A model generated the notes under the pieces. It ran no database searches and had not been told where the DNA came from. It saw only the letters and a program-made list of their open reading frames with translations. 6,923 bases of DNA. Origin: an uncultured Cocleimonas sp. GTDB taxonomy: Bacteria > Pseudomonadota > Gammaproteobacteria > Thiotrichales > Thiotrichaceae. Within the stretch, counting starts at the first letter, position 1. Each line of letters starts with the position of its first letter. This document shows, one piece after another, positions 6,793 to 6,923 of the stretch. The stretch covers positions 1 through 6,923 of the forward strand of contig CALJIH010000121.1 in assembly GCA_937974135.1 (NCBI GenBank), read 5' to 3'. Made by a program: the position numbers and the translations under genes.

Positions 6793-6829
6793 CGAGCTTA
6801 CCGTTTTGTTTTTTAAAACGGATAACTCG
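6793..6829. repeat. Imperfect palindrome / hairpin next to repeat copy 3
   Basis: The inner arms CCGTTTT (6801-6807) and AAAACGG (6815-6821) are exact complements around a 7-base, T-rich loop. Allowing a single bulge on each side (C6797, A6822), the stem extends through TTA/TAA and CGAG/CTCG to 6793 and 6829, giving 14 pairs in all. The T-run is in the loop, not after the stem, so a normal intrinsic terminator is not indicated on the + strand. It may be a REP-like element or an RNA-processing hairpin. Confidence 0.65.
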
Positions 6830-6841
6830 ATTATACTAAAG

Positions 6842-6881
6842 CTTAGGACTAGCTCGTCTGCAAGACGATTCTAGACCTTAG
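6842..6881. repeat. Second imperfect palindrome, 40 bp
   Basis: The core arms TCGTCT (6854-6859) and AGACGA (6863-6868) enclose a 3-base GCA loop. Beyond a small internal loop, CTAG (6849-6852) pairs with CTAG (6871-6874), AGG (6845-6847) with CCT (6876-6878) and CT with AG at the ends, separated by single mismatches. This is a strong candidate for a structured element. No T-run follows it. It sits between the first palindrome and an ATG at 6909. Confidence 0.6.
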
Positions 6882-6908
6882 TGTAGTGTTATGGGATAAA
6901 TTACCAGT

Positions 6909-6923
6909 ATGCCTCGATATCAC
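6909..6923 (+). other. Possible start of a further reading frame cut by the window edge
   Basis: ATG at 6909 opens MPRYH and then leaves the window. The upstream sequence lacks a clear Shine-Dalgarno. Some small Y1-type (REP-associated/IS200-like) transposases begin with similar MPR/MPRY residues and are encoded beside palindromes like those at 6793-6881, but five residues cannot establish this. Confidence 0.2.

Noticed and set aside
6801..6821. CCGTTTT/AAAACGG hairpin as an intrinsic terminator of the asparaginase gene.
   Set aside because: The T-run is in the loop rather than after the stem, and the following bases are ATAACTCG, so the terminator shape is absent. Kept only as a palindrome.
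6832..6837. TATACT as the -10 box of a promoter for a gene beyond the right edge.
   Set aside because: The best upstream -35-like sequence (TTGTTT at 6806-6811) would leave a 20-base spacer and lies inside the hairpin.

Overview
The window (6,923 bp, AT-leaning) carries a complete or nearly complete peptide-type ABC import operon on the + strand. It is followed by a single-domain asparaginase-like gene and a short repeat-rich intergenic tail. Codon usage, gene style and the family resemblance of the proteins suggest a moderately low-GC gammaproteobacterium, possibly marine or Kangiella-like. That placement is an impression only, since no rRNA or other marker is present.

Layout: (1) 1-1808, a family-5 extracellular solute-binding protein that runs in from beyond the left edge. 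(2) 1819-3198, an inner-membrane permease of the DppB/YejB type with an extra block of hydrophobic segments. (3) 3276-4472, a second permease of the DppC/YejE type. (4) 4469-6163, one protein with two complete ABC ATPase domains, overlapping the previous gene by 4 bases (ATGA). The order binding protein, permease, permease, fused double ATPase is that of the yejABEF (microcin C/oligopeptide) importer. The substrate cannot be read from sequence; oligopeptides are the default inference. (5) 6269-6754, a 161-residue asparaginase N-terminal-domain protein behind its own strong ribosome binding site and a possible weak promoter. The importer and the asparaginase could cooperate in peptide/amino-acid nitrogen use, but this is inference.

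The least ordinary signal is a 20-21 bp repeat of the form AAAAGT-G7-TGTCTTTT, present three times. Copy 1 lies inside the binding-protein reading frame (171-190). Copy 2 sits where the ribosome binding site of the second permease should be (3255-3275). Copy 3 is inverted, just after the asparaginase gene (6770-6790). In copy 1, gain or loss of one G would put a stop codon within a few codons, so the tract could act as an on/off switch for the binding protein. In copy 2, the G7 run itself is the best Shine-Dalgarno sequence for the downstream ATG. Copies 1 and 3 lie beside palindromes. The tail 6793-6881 holds two successive imperfect palindromes, then an ATG at 6909 opening a frame (MPRYH) cut by the window edge. 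The whole looks like a dispersed repeat family (REP-like, uptake-signal-like or mobile) that has become built into a transport operon.
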